Of a stretch of 64,000 bases of DNA, positions 12,257 to 22,630 are shown piece after piece. The notes beneath the pieces are model-generated. The model ran no database searches. It saw nothing but the letters and a program-made list of their open reading frames with translations, and was not told the DNA's origin. The first letter of the stretch is position 1, and each line of letters opens with the position of its first letter. Source of the DNA: Hymenopellis radicata (lineage: Eukaryota > Basidiomycota > Agaricomycetes > Agaricales > Physalacriaceae); NCBI GenBank assembly GCA_015501595.1, contig JADNRX010000116.1:80783-144782 (forward strand), given 5' to 3'. Made by a program: the position numbers and the translations under genes.

Positions 12257-12569
12257 GAATGAAGGCTTTCCAAGAGTACCTACGCGGATTCTTCCTGATT
12301 CTACAAGCTTGAGAAGCATGCCTGATACAACGTCCAACATGTACGCATGCGCACTGGAACAATCACGCTGCTCGCATACGCGCGCCTCCTCCAGGGATCA
12401 AACCGGTACTTAACTTCGTGTAGAAAGGAACTCATACGATACTCTTGCAAGGATCACAAAGTTATCTCGAATTCGGTATCATTGCAGCCAACAGGTAAAA
12501 TATAGTCTTTGCTCCGGGAATGAAGCATCAACATGGAGTATCGGAGGTAATAATAGTCATAACTTGTAG
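11282..12569. other. 3' flank of DUF6535 copy 1: ADH relic plus ~545-bp insert
   Basis: Besides the ADH relic pieces annotated separately, this stretch holds about 545 bp (11706-12250) separating them. The insert is shared with the other arm (14567-15150), so it predates the inverted duplication. It contains a short polymerase-III A-box-like string (TAGCTCAGTGG near 12159) and a T-rich tract, with no open frame. 12340-12569 has no visible feature. Confidence 0.5.
11635..12330 (-). pseudogene. Alcohol dehydrogenase relic (C-terminal fragment, split)
   Basis: Reading the minus strand from 12330, GMLLKLVESGRIRVGTLGKPSFKF is recognisable; it matches GMLLKLVESGRIR and GTHSFKF of ADH copies A and B. 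After ~545 bp of unrelated sequence the last part, EMINAYSTFGAAAK, resumes near 11705 and runs to about 11635. The 3' flank ('TTACAATTCATGMAATG') also matches the flanks of the intact ADHs. The zinc-binding and nucleotide-binding parts are gone. Its position just downstream of DUF6535 copy 1 shows that ADH and DUF6535 genes were neighbours before the inverted duplication. Confidence 0.75.
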
Positions 12570-13491
12570 TTACATGAGGATGCAGACCTCGTTTACAATA
12601 GGCTCTGGTTGAGGAAGTGAGTCAAGATATCTAGTAATTGTCTCTAGGCGCTGATTGGAACTAGGTTCTCCGAGTCGAACAGGTTTTCGCCAACTGTGGT
12701 TCCCGTTTAGCGCCGCCTTCTGGACTAGAGTGTCGACGTCGAGCTGACCGGTGGTCATATATTCTGCCAGTTTATCCCCAGAGAGACGGGTCTTCGGGGC
12801 GGCTGGATGGCGCTTGAGGATTGTACTAGTCCACCACGGGCCAGCAGCAGCAATTGCTCTGACCTCCTGTGCATCAGTCTGGGCAAAGACATGTGCAGCT
12901 TGTTTAATAAACTGGACTTTGGCCTCTCGAAGATGGCGGGTAACGGCTGAAGAGTCGCATTCTTTCCCGCGGGATATATAGCGCTTCAGCTCAAGTAGAA
13001 CCTCGATGTGGCGGTCGATTATGCGAAAGGGGTTGGGTGAATTATCTGGGTGACGGTGCGTTCGACTGCCAGGAGTCGTTGGAGGGCTAGGGTGTTTCCC
13101 ATGATTAGATGGACTATAGCTAGATCGGTAATCTGTTCCTTTCTCCGTCTGCTGGCGGGGACGGTGCGCAGGGATTGGAATGATATATTGCCGACGTCGT
13201 CTAGGTCGTCCAGGTCGTCTTCGTCAACCTCCTGCTCTTCCTGGTCGTCTGGTTCCGCAGATGGCTCGGCGCCTGGCGCGTCGTCTAGCGGGGCGTCGGG
13301 GTCGATCCAGAGGAGGAGCTGCGGGCGACTACGAGATCGGGACGCTTTGGCGGAATGATCTCGAGCAGGACATGATTCCACAACGGGTACCAATAGTACT
13401 CCACGTTTCGAATGTTGAGAGAGTACGAGAAACCAAAGGCGCAACAGAATAAGCATCGAAGAAGAAATTCGGTCCATGGGACACGTGCCAT
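12570..13491 (-). CDS. Hypothetical protein with possible PD-(D/E)XK-like motif; frameshifted or unresolved introns
   Basis: Three overlapping minus-strand frames join into one protein-like sequence: RNVEYYWYPLWNHVLLEIIP, then PQLLLWIDPDAPLDDA, an acidic spacer (EEQEVDEDDLDDLDD), EQITDLAIVHL, then FRIIDRHIEVLLELKRYIS, then EAKVQFIKQAAHVF and AIAAAGPWW, ending VNEVCILM. From memory this order resembles an uncharacterised family common in mushroom genomes. The D in ITDLA and the E-L-K in VLLELKR are spaced like a PD-(D/E)XK nuclease core, which is an inference. Changing frame near 13325 and 13050 needs short indels or unrecognised introns, so it may be a pseudogene. It sits in the spacer of the inverted duplication, divergent from the next gene. 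Confidence 0.5.
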
Positions 13492-13957
13492 GATTGAGAG
13501 CCTATGGGTCCTCGAGGTGGTCATCCCAAGCCTTTATACTGTGAGCGACAAAGAGCAGGCGTCAGACTTAATGGGCAGAGGTATCTTAGTCTTCGAAGCA
13601 TTGCTCAAGGGTGATCACAGTGAAGTGAAGCACTACAAAGGAAAGTAGTAAGACGGGGATGAGGTCTATTGTCCTTGGAGAGAACAAAGATGAACAATGG
13701 CCTGGTACAAGGAGCAGCGCCCTTTGTTGTCCGTTTGACGTCTCTTTGCATCTATTTGTAAAATTGATCTATAAGTAGTAGTACAATGACAATCAGGGTC
13801 GTCGGGGTAACATTTAAGGGCTCGGCCCTGCGAATACCAACATAAGAGCCGACCATCATCATCCGCGACGAACACCTACTCAACACAGTCTTGGTGCGGC
13901 CCGCGTTGTCTTCGTCGTCCTTGTTTCTTACCGCATCTCTAGTCTCAGCTTTCTACT

Positions 13958-14317
13958 ATGGTTGACCCCGAACGCTGTGTGTTTGGATTTGCAATCACCG
14001 ACGGCTATCTCCTCAAAATAGGACGAGAGCGTGGATATGGCAAAGAGGAGTATGGCCGGGGAGACACACCGGATGACGCGGCCATGATTGTAGAGATGAC
14101 TGGTGAGCTCGCCTATGTGGAACCTACTCGCGCACTAGGTGTCACGGCGGAGCTGTTCGCCGTCAAACGGCGTCAAGGGCGCTCTAGCTGTTGGTTTCTG
14201 GCTATTGGGAGCAACGCCGAAGTCCGCAGGTTCAGGCCTCCACCGAAGGAGAAGATTCAGGAGATCATGGATTACTTCAAATTTACGAAGCCACCTCGCT
14301 GGGCAGAGCTAGTTTAA
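13958..14317 (+). CDS. Hypothetical 119-residue protein
   Basis: An uninterrupted single-exon frame starts at MVDPERCVFGFAITDGYLLK and ends PPRWAELV. The start lies just after a CT-rich tract (CTCAGCTTTCTACT), typical upstream of fungal start codons. There is no signal peptide, membrane segment or known motif; the protein is mixed charged/hydrophobic and probably soluble. It lies in the spacer between the arms of the inverted duplication, divergent from the gene at 12570-13491. I do not recognise the family. The main evidence for coding is a clean frame with a plausible start and composition. Confidence 0.55.
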   Translation: MVDPERCVFGFAITDGYLLKIGRERGYGKEEYGRGDTPDDAAMIVEMTGELAYVEPTRALGVTAELFAVKRRQGRSSCWFLAIGSNAEVRRFRPPPKEKIQEIMDYFKFTKPPRWAELV

Positions 14318-15469
14318 CGGTGCGTTCTGGTTCGATTTGCTCTGGTGCGCTCTAACGAATGCTTAGTACCATCCCATTCAAGCATTTCCTATCCTGTTTT
14401 CGCATTGCTATTCGAGCACAATACCATTGTCTAGTCCTTGATCTCACTGTATTCAATTCACAAATCGTCTCGCATGTTCATCATTTCCTATTATTCCATA
14501 CGTGTCTGTTTCTTGTAAAACTCCTCTTTTGACCACGACTATCAAGCGATCCTCTGAAGCCTTAGCCCGTTCAAGTTTGGACCCCACGAGAAGGCAGCCG
14601 AATCGTTCGTGCATCCCAAAAAGTTGCCAATGTGTCAGCCACAGTGAGAAGTCAAGCCACTGTGCTATCCTCCCCGGCCAGTTTCTCGCAAGAAGGATGC
14701 TTCAAGTCAACTTGAACTGCTCAGAGGCAACTATCCGCTGTCTACAAAGAAAAAAGAACGCACAACAGCATACCTGAGAGGTAGTGGCAGCAGCCATACT
14801 GCGTCTTGTGAACCTGCGTCGAATATCCACTGTTGGTGTTCACGGTAGCGAAGAAAGAATTATACCGTTACGTCCGCATTGCCCTGGGAACAAAATTCAT
14901 GCTTCCTGTGAAGTTCTTGGAAGTAACAGACAGCCGCTAAGCCATGATGCCATGACAGTCTCTCCGTCGATTGGGATGGAAGCCTTGGAGGAACAGAGAC
15001 AACTCACTCCAAGTACGTATCAGTGACTTCGAATCACAAAACAAGGGGAAAAAACTGGTTCGAGACTAGGGAAAAAACCTCTGCCCGATTTTCTTGCACT
15101 GAGACTAAGATGCCGTTCAACCATCTTGCCACGTCTGACTTTCGACCTTAAGCACACTGTGCCGAGATGATCAACACGTATTTGACGTTTGGAGTGGTAG
15201 CGAAGAATGAGGCGCTTAAGATCATCATTGAATTTTGAATCGTTCATACCCCCATTGCATGAATTGTAAGGCTACCGTCATTTGTACCTTATGCCAATCA
15301 AAATCCACGCATTTCCCGGATCTTAGTATCGGCATACAGGCACCACTGTTCAGTTCTTGGCCGGCGATGAAGGGCCCAGAAAGTGAGTGATTGGGAGAGC
15401 CAGAATGCAGGTCGTAGTGGAAGCTTTACGACACAAGTCAAGTTCCTGATGATCTCGAAACGAAGTAAG
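14318..15469. other. Right-arm copy of the ADH relic and insert
   Basis: 14318-14560 shows nothing. From about 14567 the sequence is the inverted copy of 12256 downward: the ~545-bp insert, then the ADH tail on the + strand (15150-15237, reading EMINTYLTF...NEALKIIIEF before TGA) and the 3' flank of DUF6535 copy 2. The arm's homology ends within about 10 bp of the insert/ADH junction. Confidence 0.65.
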
Positions 15470-16539
15470 TCAACTTACGCGCAGACTTTGCTCGTCCAAG
15501 ACCTCCAGCTCAGCAAGTGACGATGCTGCGAAGGGAAGGAATAAGCGAACGATATTCAACCAAATAACAGCTTCTAGCTTACCCATCCCTGAATTCGCCC
15601 TGCGATCGCTCAAACCATATTCTTCCGCCAACTCCAGCCGCGCACGAATATGATCCTGTCCCACCATCACCCTCAACTGCTCGTCCAGCGAAATCTCAAC
15701 ATCATCGATCTCCACGACCCTTCCCTCAAAGAACCCTTCCAATGGGAACTGCACGCTATCAGGATTCCGACTCCACTCAAGTACACCTTTCAACGTCGCG
15801 TAACATTCTGCCCACGACGCATGTCCGGGACATACTCTCATCAGAGCCTGTATCCTCGGTGTAGTCACGTCTTTCCCATAAAACCGCATCGCCAGATCCT
15901 GGTCCGTAGCCACCATCAAGAACAAGATAACGAGATTCCTCGGCTCGTGGATGTACTCGACGAATTCCGCGCGCGCCTCTGATGGTAAAGAAGACAAACC
16001 GTGGATGTACCCATGCATAGTGAATGCCTGGCTCACAGAGCAGAACCAATTGAGGGCGAAGCGATTTTGTTTATTCATATCCGCTACCCATGATCCTGAG
16101 AGAACCTTGAGCCAGTCCCCAGCGACGAATGCACGGTACACGCCTTCGTCGCCGTCGGCGAGGCGCAAAGATAATACTCCGAGTGTACGGGCCGTCACTA
16201 GATTGAGGTCGCGCGGGGACACCGCCAGTCGCCAAATCCCGAGGTCCTGAGAAAGATGTTGGGCAGGGATATGTAACAGCCTCTTGAGCGACGCCGGTGG
16301 CAGAGCGAAACGCTCCATGAACAGCCCACACAGTCGAACGGTTTGGAGCAGGCAATGTACGAGAAGATCTTTGATCACGGTGATCTCCCAATACAGAGGC
16401 TTATAGTCGCAAACTGGCGTGGTATCGATGACGCTGATGAGAAAGTGGAATATGGAGTCCATGAACTCTTGCTGCTCCGGATGTATATCTAAGCCGTGTC
16501 CGGAATATTCGTCGTGGATGATATCGTTGAGATAGTTCA

Positions 16540-17652
16540 CATCTGGAAAATGCATACCGTCTATGTAGCGCTACCGTAGTGTGGTAGTGCTCATAGTGCT
16601 CGTAGATCGACCCCCATTACATAGCACTCCGTAGAATGGCCTTTTCTACAGTAGAGAACCGTACCTGATACTACCTAACTATAGTTCTACGGGTGTACCA
16701 TGCTACAGAGCTCCACTGGCAATTTGTATGATACTGTAATTTTTGGGGGTCTGGGGATCCTCTGTCGACAATGCTCGCCGGTGCCGTTGCAGCCCCCAGC
16801 AATGCTCAGCGGACACGAGCATATAGTAGACTCTGTGAGGTTGTTATTGCAGGTTGGCAAACTCGGAATATGCACATGGATAGTTTGAAGATGATTCATT
16901 GACAATAGATGTATAGTATAGTAACAATGATACCACTACTGGTGGAGACGACGACACGACAGGTGGGGATGATGATACTACTGGTGGAGATGACGATACT
17001 ACAGGCGACGATGACACGATAGGTAAGTGAACGATAAGATGATTCGAGCAGGTGGCGAGATCATGATATGGTCGCAGAACGTGTAAGTATGCAAAGCCGT
17101 CGCAAGGCTGATCCGTTTGGCGATGGTGAGCCCACAAGAATGCGAAAGCTTGGTGACGAGGTCAGTAAGCAAAGTCAACGATAAAAGAACGATGGCGAGA
17201 CTCACTGAGATGTCAGTCAAGCAACCAACATAGTAGATGCGGTCTGCGCATGTACCCGGCTTGGCAATCCGCCTCGGATTGCAACAATGATGGGCGTCCA
17301 CAGGAATCAAGTCCGTTTCAAGCTTGTAGTTATAGGCCAGCCGGACTTAGAAGAAGAAGAAAAAGCGATCAGTGCTGTCGGTCGACTTGCGGCAGGGACA
17401 TGCTGGGACACGATGGTGGAAGGCAAATCCACTACAGGTCTACGGGTGCTATAGCCCTATGCGGAACATTCCGCGGCTTGAAATCTGAGATCACGCTTGA
17501 TCACCGCATTGTTTCCGAACACCATCATTTTCACGCATGCAGTACGTGCCAGTAGGCTCCCATATCCCCTGGTAGAGCTTGTAGCAAATAGAAACTACAG
17601 TAGAACTGCCCTTCTCCTGGAGCTCTATGTAGCCAGAAGGCATTTCCAGATG
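16540..17652. mobile_element. 1,113-bp non-autonomous DNA element in DUF6535 copy 2
   Basis: Comparison with copy 1 gives exact borders. The empty site reads GATAGTT-CA-GAGCGC; here CA flanks both sides (16538-16539 and 17653-17654), which looks like a 2-bp target duplication. The termini are inverted: CATCTGGAAAATGC on the left, and CATCTGGAAATGCC when the right end is complemented. Both subterminal regions are rich in short GTAG/CTAC motifs. There is no transposase frame, so it would be a non-autonomous element moved in trans. The superfamily cannot be assigned. Confidence 0.75.
16930..17025 (+). repeat. 21-bp minisatellite inside the inserted element
   Basis: About four imperfect copies of a 21-bp unit, 'GGTGGAGAYGAYGAYACYAC'-like. 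On the + strand the unit would encode Gly-Gly-Asp-Asp-Asp-Thr-Thr; on the minus strand it gives Ser/Pro/Val repeats. No convincing gene surrounds it. Confidence 0.7.
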
Positions 17653-19269
17653 CAGAGCGCAGTCGACGAGGTCCAGATGCCGCCAACCATCGAAGTCAAC
17701 CCAGGGAGCCGAGAAAAATCGCGCCACATGAGAGACACCAAATTTCCCAACTGCGAGGACGAGTCGGTAGGAGGGCGAGAATGACGGAGGGAGGGCATCG
17801 TGGCTGGAAAGCATCTTGAGAACACCATCACGCCAAATGTCCTTCAACGTTGGCTGTACATTGAAAACATTCTCGAACGTCAAAGGTGTATCCTTTAGAA
17901 GATTGCGATATTCATAATCCGGTATCTTTCTGCGCGCAGCATGAAAGCACATATCAATGACAGTCGCACATTCCGTGCTGTCGTCAAGATATTCCGGAGC
18001 AAGCATGTCCGAGGCAATCGCAAGCTCAACGAGATGGACCCACACAAGACGATGTAGCTTGACACCATGGTTCGAAGCTATAAACGCCCGTAGGTCTCTC
18101 CGAGTCTCGTTCGCATCCTCAAGCATGGAGCGCGCCGTAAGCCACAACGATGCCCTAAAGTGCGGCTCAGCCTCATGGCGACCATCATCAATCACCTCAT
18201 ACCACTGCTCAGGAGAGTTCTCCGCTTTCCTCGGAAGAAACAAGAACGAGCGATTGAGGCGGTCACAAACGCTCTCGCAGCCAACCATGCATGTTAGCGA
18301 AGACGACTTGGGGTCCACGCTGCTGTAAAATGTGGTTCCAAGCATGGCAGCAGACCGCGCGAATAGAGAGCTGCGAACACGTCGCATCTCGTCCTGGTTA
18401 TGCCAGATTTCCTTGGTGTAATGCTGTATGCCATCGGGGAGCCCGCCGAGTGCCTGCACGACGACGCTGTGGACGGTAGGGTTCGACGACACGTCAAATA
18501 ACCAGTCAAGAGCGTCGACGGAGAGCGTGTGGTAGTTGTCCGAAACCACCTTGGTCTCTGATTCTCTCAACGAGACGCGACTTTTTCGCTCCTTAGGCAA
18601 TTCGTGGGTGAAGAAATGTTGGCGCATCGAACTCGCCGCCAGGAAAGCATAATGCGCAAAGTCAGTCAGAGGGGTCTGGTACGGGCATTGGGGAAAGAAT
18701 ATGGGCATAGCGTTGCTAACAAAGTACAGCACGGTGACTATGATGGTGATGACGCCGATGGCCCATGCTAGCGACGTCCGGAGGGGAACGAAGAAGAGGA
18801 TGAGACCCGCGAGGAAGAGCGCCAGCGACGCGTGCATGATAATGGGGAGGAGGCCAATGATCACGCTAACGCGCCACTTCTGCAGGCCCATGAAGCGGTA
18901 TTGGCGGACGTGGCTGCGCGTGCCGGGTGTTCCGGAAGGGAGCGACGCGTAGTAGTGCAGCCACTGCTTCACCAGCACGGCGGCGAGAGCCACGACGAGG
19001 CTCGCAGCAAGACTCACGGCCCATAGTCCGTTAATCCAAACAGTGATGGTGTCAGCGCTAAACGCCATAGTGGGATCGACCGAGGGAGCTGTGAGATTGG
19101 GACCAGATGAACCCGCGACCATAGAAAGCTGAACAAGGACAAGATCGTGCATGAGAATAGCAGACATCTCTGAAAAATCTGCTTCCAGCTTCTGAGATAT
19201 TTGCACCAAAAAAGACGTGACAACCGCTGAGAAGAGACCAGCCTGTCTTCTCATTGAATAATAATAATT

Positions 19270-20087
19270 CCCCGATTCTTTCTCTTGAGAAAGAAAAGGG
19301 TTGGTGGAAACGCTATGTTACGTTTCCCCGCAAACATTCCCGTTTTTTTGGCCACCCGGTTTGATCCGTTTCTCTTTTCACTTACAGTCACGTGAAGATG
19401 TGTGCCGGTGGCCCGGGCAGTTGTGCAATGTGCATCTTACTGTCAAAATTGCGTTTTAAATGTAGACGTTCCTTCTCTGCTCCGTCTTGACCCGCATACT
19501 GCCAACTGGATAAATGAGTTATCTTCCAGGCCGTGAAGACCGGTATCCCCAGGGCGCTCTGCGGCTGTACACCGGACCGGGTTTAACACTCCGCGCGATG
19601 TCATGGACGTTGTCGCACGCTCTCCTGGAGATCTGGCTAGAGGCTTCACTTGTGCTGATCCATGGCGGAATGGGTGGCTCTGACGAAGGTACTCATCGAA
19701 CGACTTTGCGGATCTGGCTTTCAATATGTACCCATTGTTGACCACTTTGACCAAGCCATCATGCATCAACTCTGTGCTGTATGATTGCATCCATCAACAG
19801 TCCATGCATCTATATAGTGGGTCTGATTATTTGACTCAAGGTGAGCGGCCCTTGCTCATCATGGAACACCCGCTCGCGCGAACCTTTCCTTGCTGTGTGT
19901 AAGAGCGCGACTGCTTGACGGATGTGATGTACCTGAGCATCGTGCGCCACACACGGTGGATGATTTTCCATTGTATTACGAGTCCAAAGGGCAATAGTGT
20001 GGCGCATGTAGGAAATTACAATGACATCAGTACGAGCGTCGAGGGAGGACAGCATAGACACACCAATGGGTATGTTAAGAATCGGGG
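19270..20087. mobile_element. ~818-bp insertion with 11-bp terminal inverted repeats in intron 1 of DUF6535 copy 2
   Basis: The ends are CCCCGATTCTT (19270-19280) and AAGAATCGGGG (20077-20087), exact reverse complements. The equivalent intron of copy 1 is only 48 nt and lacks all of this, although 28 extra bases next to the right end are also absent from copy 1. No target duplication is obvious. Short internal frames carry no recognisable domain. Confidence 0.6.
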
Positions 20088-20927
20088 ACTAGAAGCCACC
20101 AGCTTCGCTTACGATACAAAAAGAAAGAGAACATACAAATACGAGCATTACATCGAGCCCATCACGAGATTGTCCGACCATGACCGCGTCAAAAGTCGCC
20201 GCCTCTTCAACATACGTGCGCCAGACCCGCGCATTGGGCGCAATTTCCTCGCAGTATGGATCTTCGGGAAACCGCTCCTCGTAGTCGTCATTGAAAACAG
20301 GATGCTGTTGCCTTGGCGCACCCTGCTTCAACGCCCCGAAGAAAGCCTTTTCTGCGTGTGGTGCTGTGGGTGCAGAAGTAGTACCCTGCTGCTGAGGTGA
20401 AACGGGCCTTTTAGTGTTGACATTATCTGGTGGAGATTCCTTTAAATGGCTTAACCGTTCGGACATCTCAGCTCCGGCAGAAACACCACCACTTGGAGGG
20501 AGGAAGGAGAGAATGTACAGCCCTGAGTCCATTGCCATCAACGGTACATGCCGGCTGGTTGCCATCTGTTGTATGGTACTTACTGATGAACAGTCTTCAG
20601 CAGTTTGCAAGAAACTTGCTGGCTTGGAGGCGTTGAAAGCTGCTTGGTATCTGCTATTCGCCCTGCCATTCGGAATTTCGGAATGGATGCGACTGTGTTA
20701 CCTCCTGGTTATGTTGAAGCCTACAAAATGTACAGCGGCCTTTGGAGGTGAGCCAAATTGAAGGAAGAAGAAGTGGCCGGACCATTGCAAAATTTCTCCG
20801 CAACATTACCCACCTGAATACTAAGACCCAGGAATCCAAGCTTGAATTTCAATGATATGAAGCAAGGGTGACTATAAAGTACAAATGGCGGTAGCATTAC
20901 AATTCATGAAATGGAGGGACGAATGAT

Positions 20928-22087
20928 TCAAAATTCGATGATGACTTTAAGCGCCTTATTTTGCGCCGCCGCTCCAAACGTCGAATACGCGTTGATCATC
21001 TCGGCAAACTTGAACGAATGCGTTCCAAGAGTACCTGCGCGAATTCTTCCTGACTCTACAAGCTTGAGAAGCATGCCCGTGCTGACTGCGTCGAGGAGGC
21101 GGGTTGTAATGGCTAGGAAATGAAGAACGTCAAAAGATTGGTCGTTGAGGAGGACATAGAACCACTGACTGATATTCCTATCCCACAGCTTCTCCAAGTG
21201 AAGATCGACCTTGGCACCATGGACACCCATGTTCGCAATCGTGCCCCCAACAGCGACGACGTCCTGGCACATCTTGAACGCAGCTGGAACACCGACAGCC
21301 TCGATAACACAATCAACTCCCAATCCCCCAGTGATATCCATCACCTGCTGGACCGCATCCGGACCAGACTGGACGGTATGAGTCGCGCCGAGTGACATGG
21401 CCTGCTTCAGCCGATTCTCGTCCAGGTCGATGACAATAATCTTCGCGGGCGAGTACAGCTGTGCGGTGATCAGCGCGCACAAGCCGACGGGCCCAGACCC
21501 GACGATGGCGACCGTCGCGCCCGGCTGCACGCGTCCGTTCAGCACACCGCATTCGAGCCCCGTGGGGAGCACGTCGCTGAGCATGACCTGGTCCGCGTCG
21601 GACGGGCCCGCGACCATGGGGTGCATGCTCGCGTCGGCGTGCGGGATGCACACGTATTCGGCCTGGGTGCCGTCGCCGGTGTTGCCGAGAACCCAGCCGC
21701 CGTCGGTGCAGTGCGAGGGCATGCCGCGGCGGCAGTAGGAGCACGCAGAGCAGGAGGTGATGGCGGAGATGATTACACGGTCGCCGACCTTGAAGGATTT
21801 GACGGCGGCCCCGACGGATTGGACGACGCCGACGCCTTCGTGGCCGAGAATGCGCCCTTTGGTGCAGGTGGGCACGTCGCCTTTGAGGATGTGGAGGTCG
21901 GTGCCTGTGCTTGTGTGTCTTAGAGCGTGTTCATCGCGACTCCGGAGTTGGAAGGCTTACCGCAAATAGTGCCTTTGACCATCTTGACGACAGCATCGGT
22001 AGGTTTGGATATCTGAGGGATGGGCCGCTCTTCGATGGATGGTGTGGGAGTACCGTTGTAGACGAGAGCTTTCATCATGTTGGCCAT
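20928..22087 (-). CDS. Zinc-dependent alcohol dehydrogenase, copy A
   Basis: Medium-chain zinc ADH oxidising alcohols (or reducing aldehydes/ketones) with NAD(P). Exon 1 is 21961-22087 (MANMMKALVYNGTP...), intron 21905-21960, exon 2 21170-21904, intron 21113-21169 (57 nt, GTCAGT...CTAG), exon 3 20928-21112. The second intron is a multiple of three without a stop, so unspliced translation stays in frame; removing it restores NITITTRLLDAVSTGML. Catalytic zinc ligands are TICGTDLHIL and GRILGHEG; the structural-zinc cysteines lie in SCSACSYCRRGMPSHC. The nucleotide-binding glycines are VAIVGSGPVGL, with an acidic residue in VIDLDENR favouring NAD. All key residues are present and no frame break is seen. 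It sits downstream of DUF6535 copy 2; copy B is at 47163. Confidence 0.9.
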
Positions 22088-22630
22088 TGGGAGGATGCAA
22101 CATCCGAAACAGTCCTGTCAGCTAAGACAAAGGTCACGTAGAGAGCGTGTGAAGAAGGAGAAGGCCTAGATCAGGAGTGTCGTTAGAAAAGTTGTCCAGC
22201 AGACGAAGTACAGCGTAGGAGTCACGTAAGTGGCGGCATCTCATGATGCACGAGGATAAGATCGTGATCCTGACAAGCGGCGATCGTGAGTTTTCAGCCA
22301 CCGCGAACACAGTTCACATGTGTCTCCTGCTCAAGCTTTTCATAACGTCGTCAGTAAGTAGTCACAAGGTGAGAAGAAAGATATCTCACCCGGCGCATAT
22401 ACACCTTGACTCCGTTTCGCAAAAGTGCATTCAAGTCGATTGGGCACTTCGTCGCAAAAACGGGACTCGTAAGAAGAGTGACTTTGAATCCAAGTAATAC
22501 AATGAGTCATGGGCGTTTTGCTACCTCCTGCTAACGCTGGACCAAACGCTAATAATAAATACACAAAGCCCAAGGAGTAAAATGCTTCTACCAAGACTTA
22601 AACAACGCCATTCGCTCCATAGCCTCAGCG
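22088..22630. other. ADH-A upstream region
   Basis: The ~250 bp above the start match the region above ADH-B (about 46930-47160), so the promoter was duplicated with the gene. Where ADH-B has a TATATTA string, this copy reads TGTCTTA (near 22131). 22340-22630 shows nothing else. Confidence 0.55.

Larger units (their letters stand above)
15470..20466 (-). pseudogene. DUF6535 membrane protein, copy 2 (interrupted by an insertion)
   Basis: Exon 1 runs 20466-20137 (MSERLSHLK... to DGLDVMLVF). Intron 1 spans 19243-20136 (894 nt, against 48 nt in copy 1) because it holds an inserted element. Exon 2 starts AGLFSAVVTSFLVQ at 19242 and encodes the four hydrophobic helices with the intact junction FFPQCPYQTPLTDFAHY that is frameshifted in copy 1. 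The frame continues to DLVDCAL at 17653, where a 1,113-bp element interrupts it. The rest (NYLNDIIHDEYSGHG... to the end at 15470) is open from 16539. Apart from the insertion the frame looks intact, so this is probably the best record of the family's full-length sequence here. Its product is unlikely to be functional unless the insertion is spliced out. Confidence 0.8.
14567..20560 (-). repeat. Right arm of the large inverted duplication
   Basis: Reverse complement of 8265-12256. It is longer because of two private insertions: 1,113 bp in the coding region of DUF6535 copy 2 (16540-17652) and ~818 bp in its first intron (19270-20087). Confidence 0.85.
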
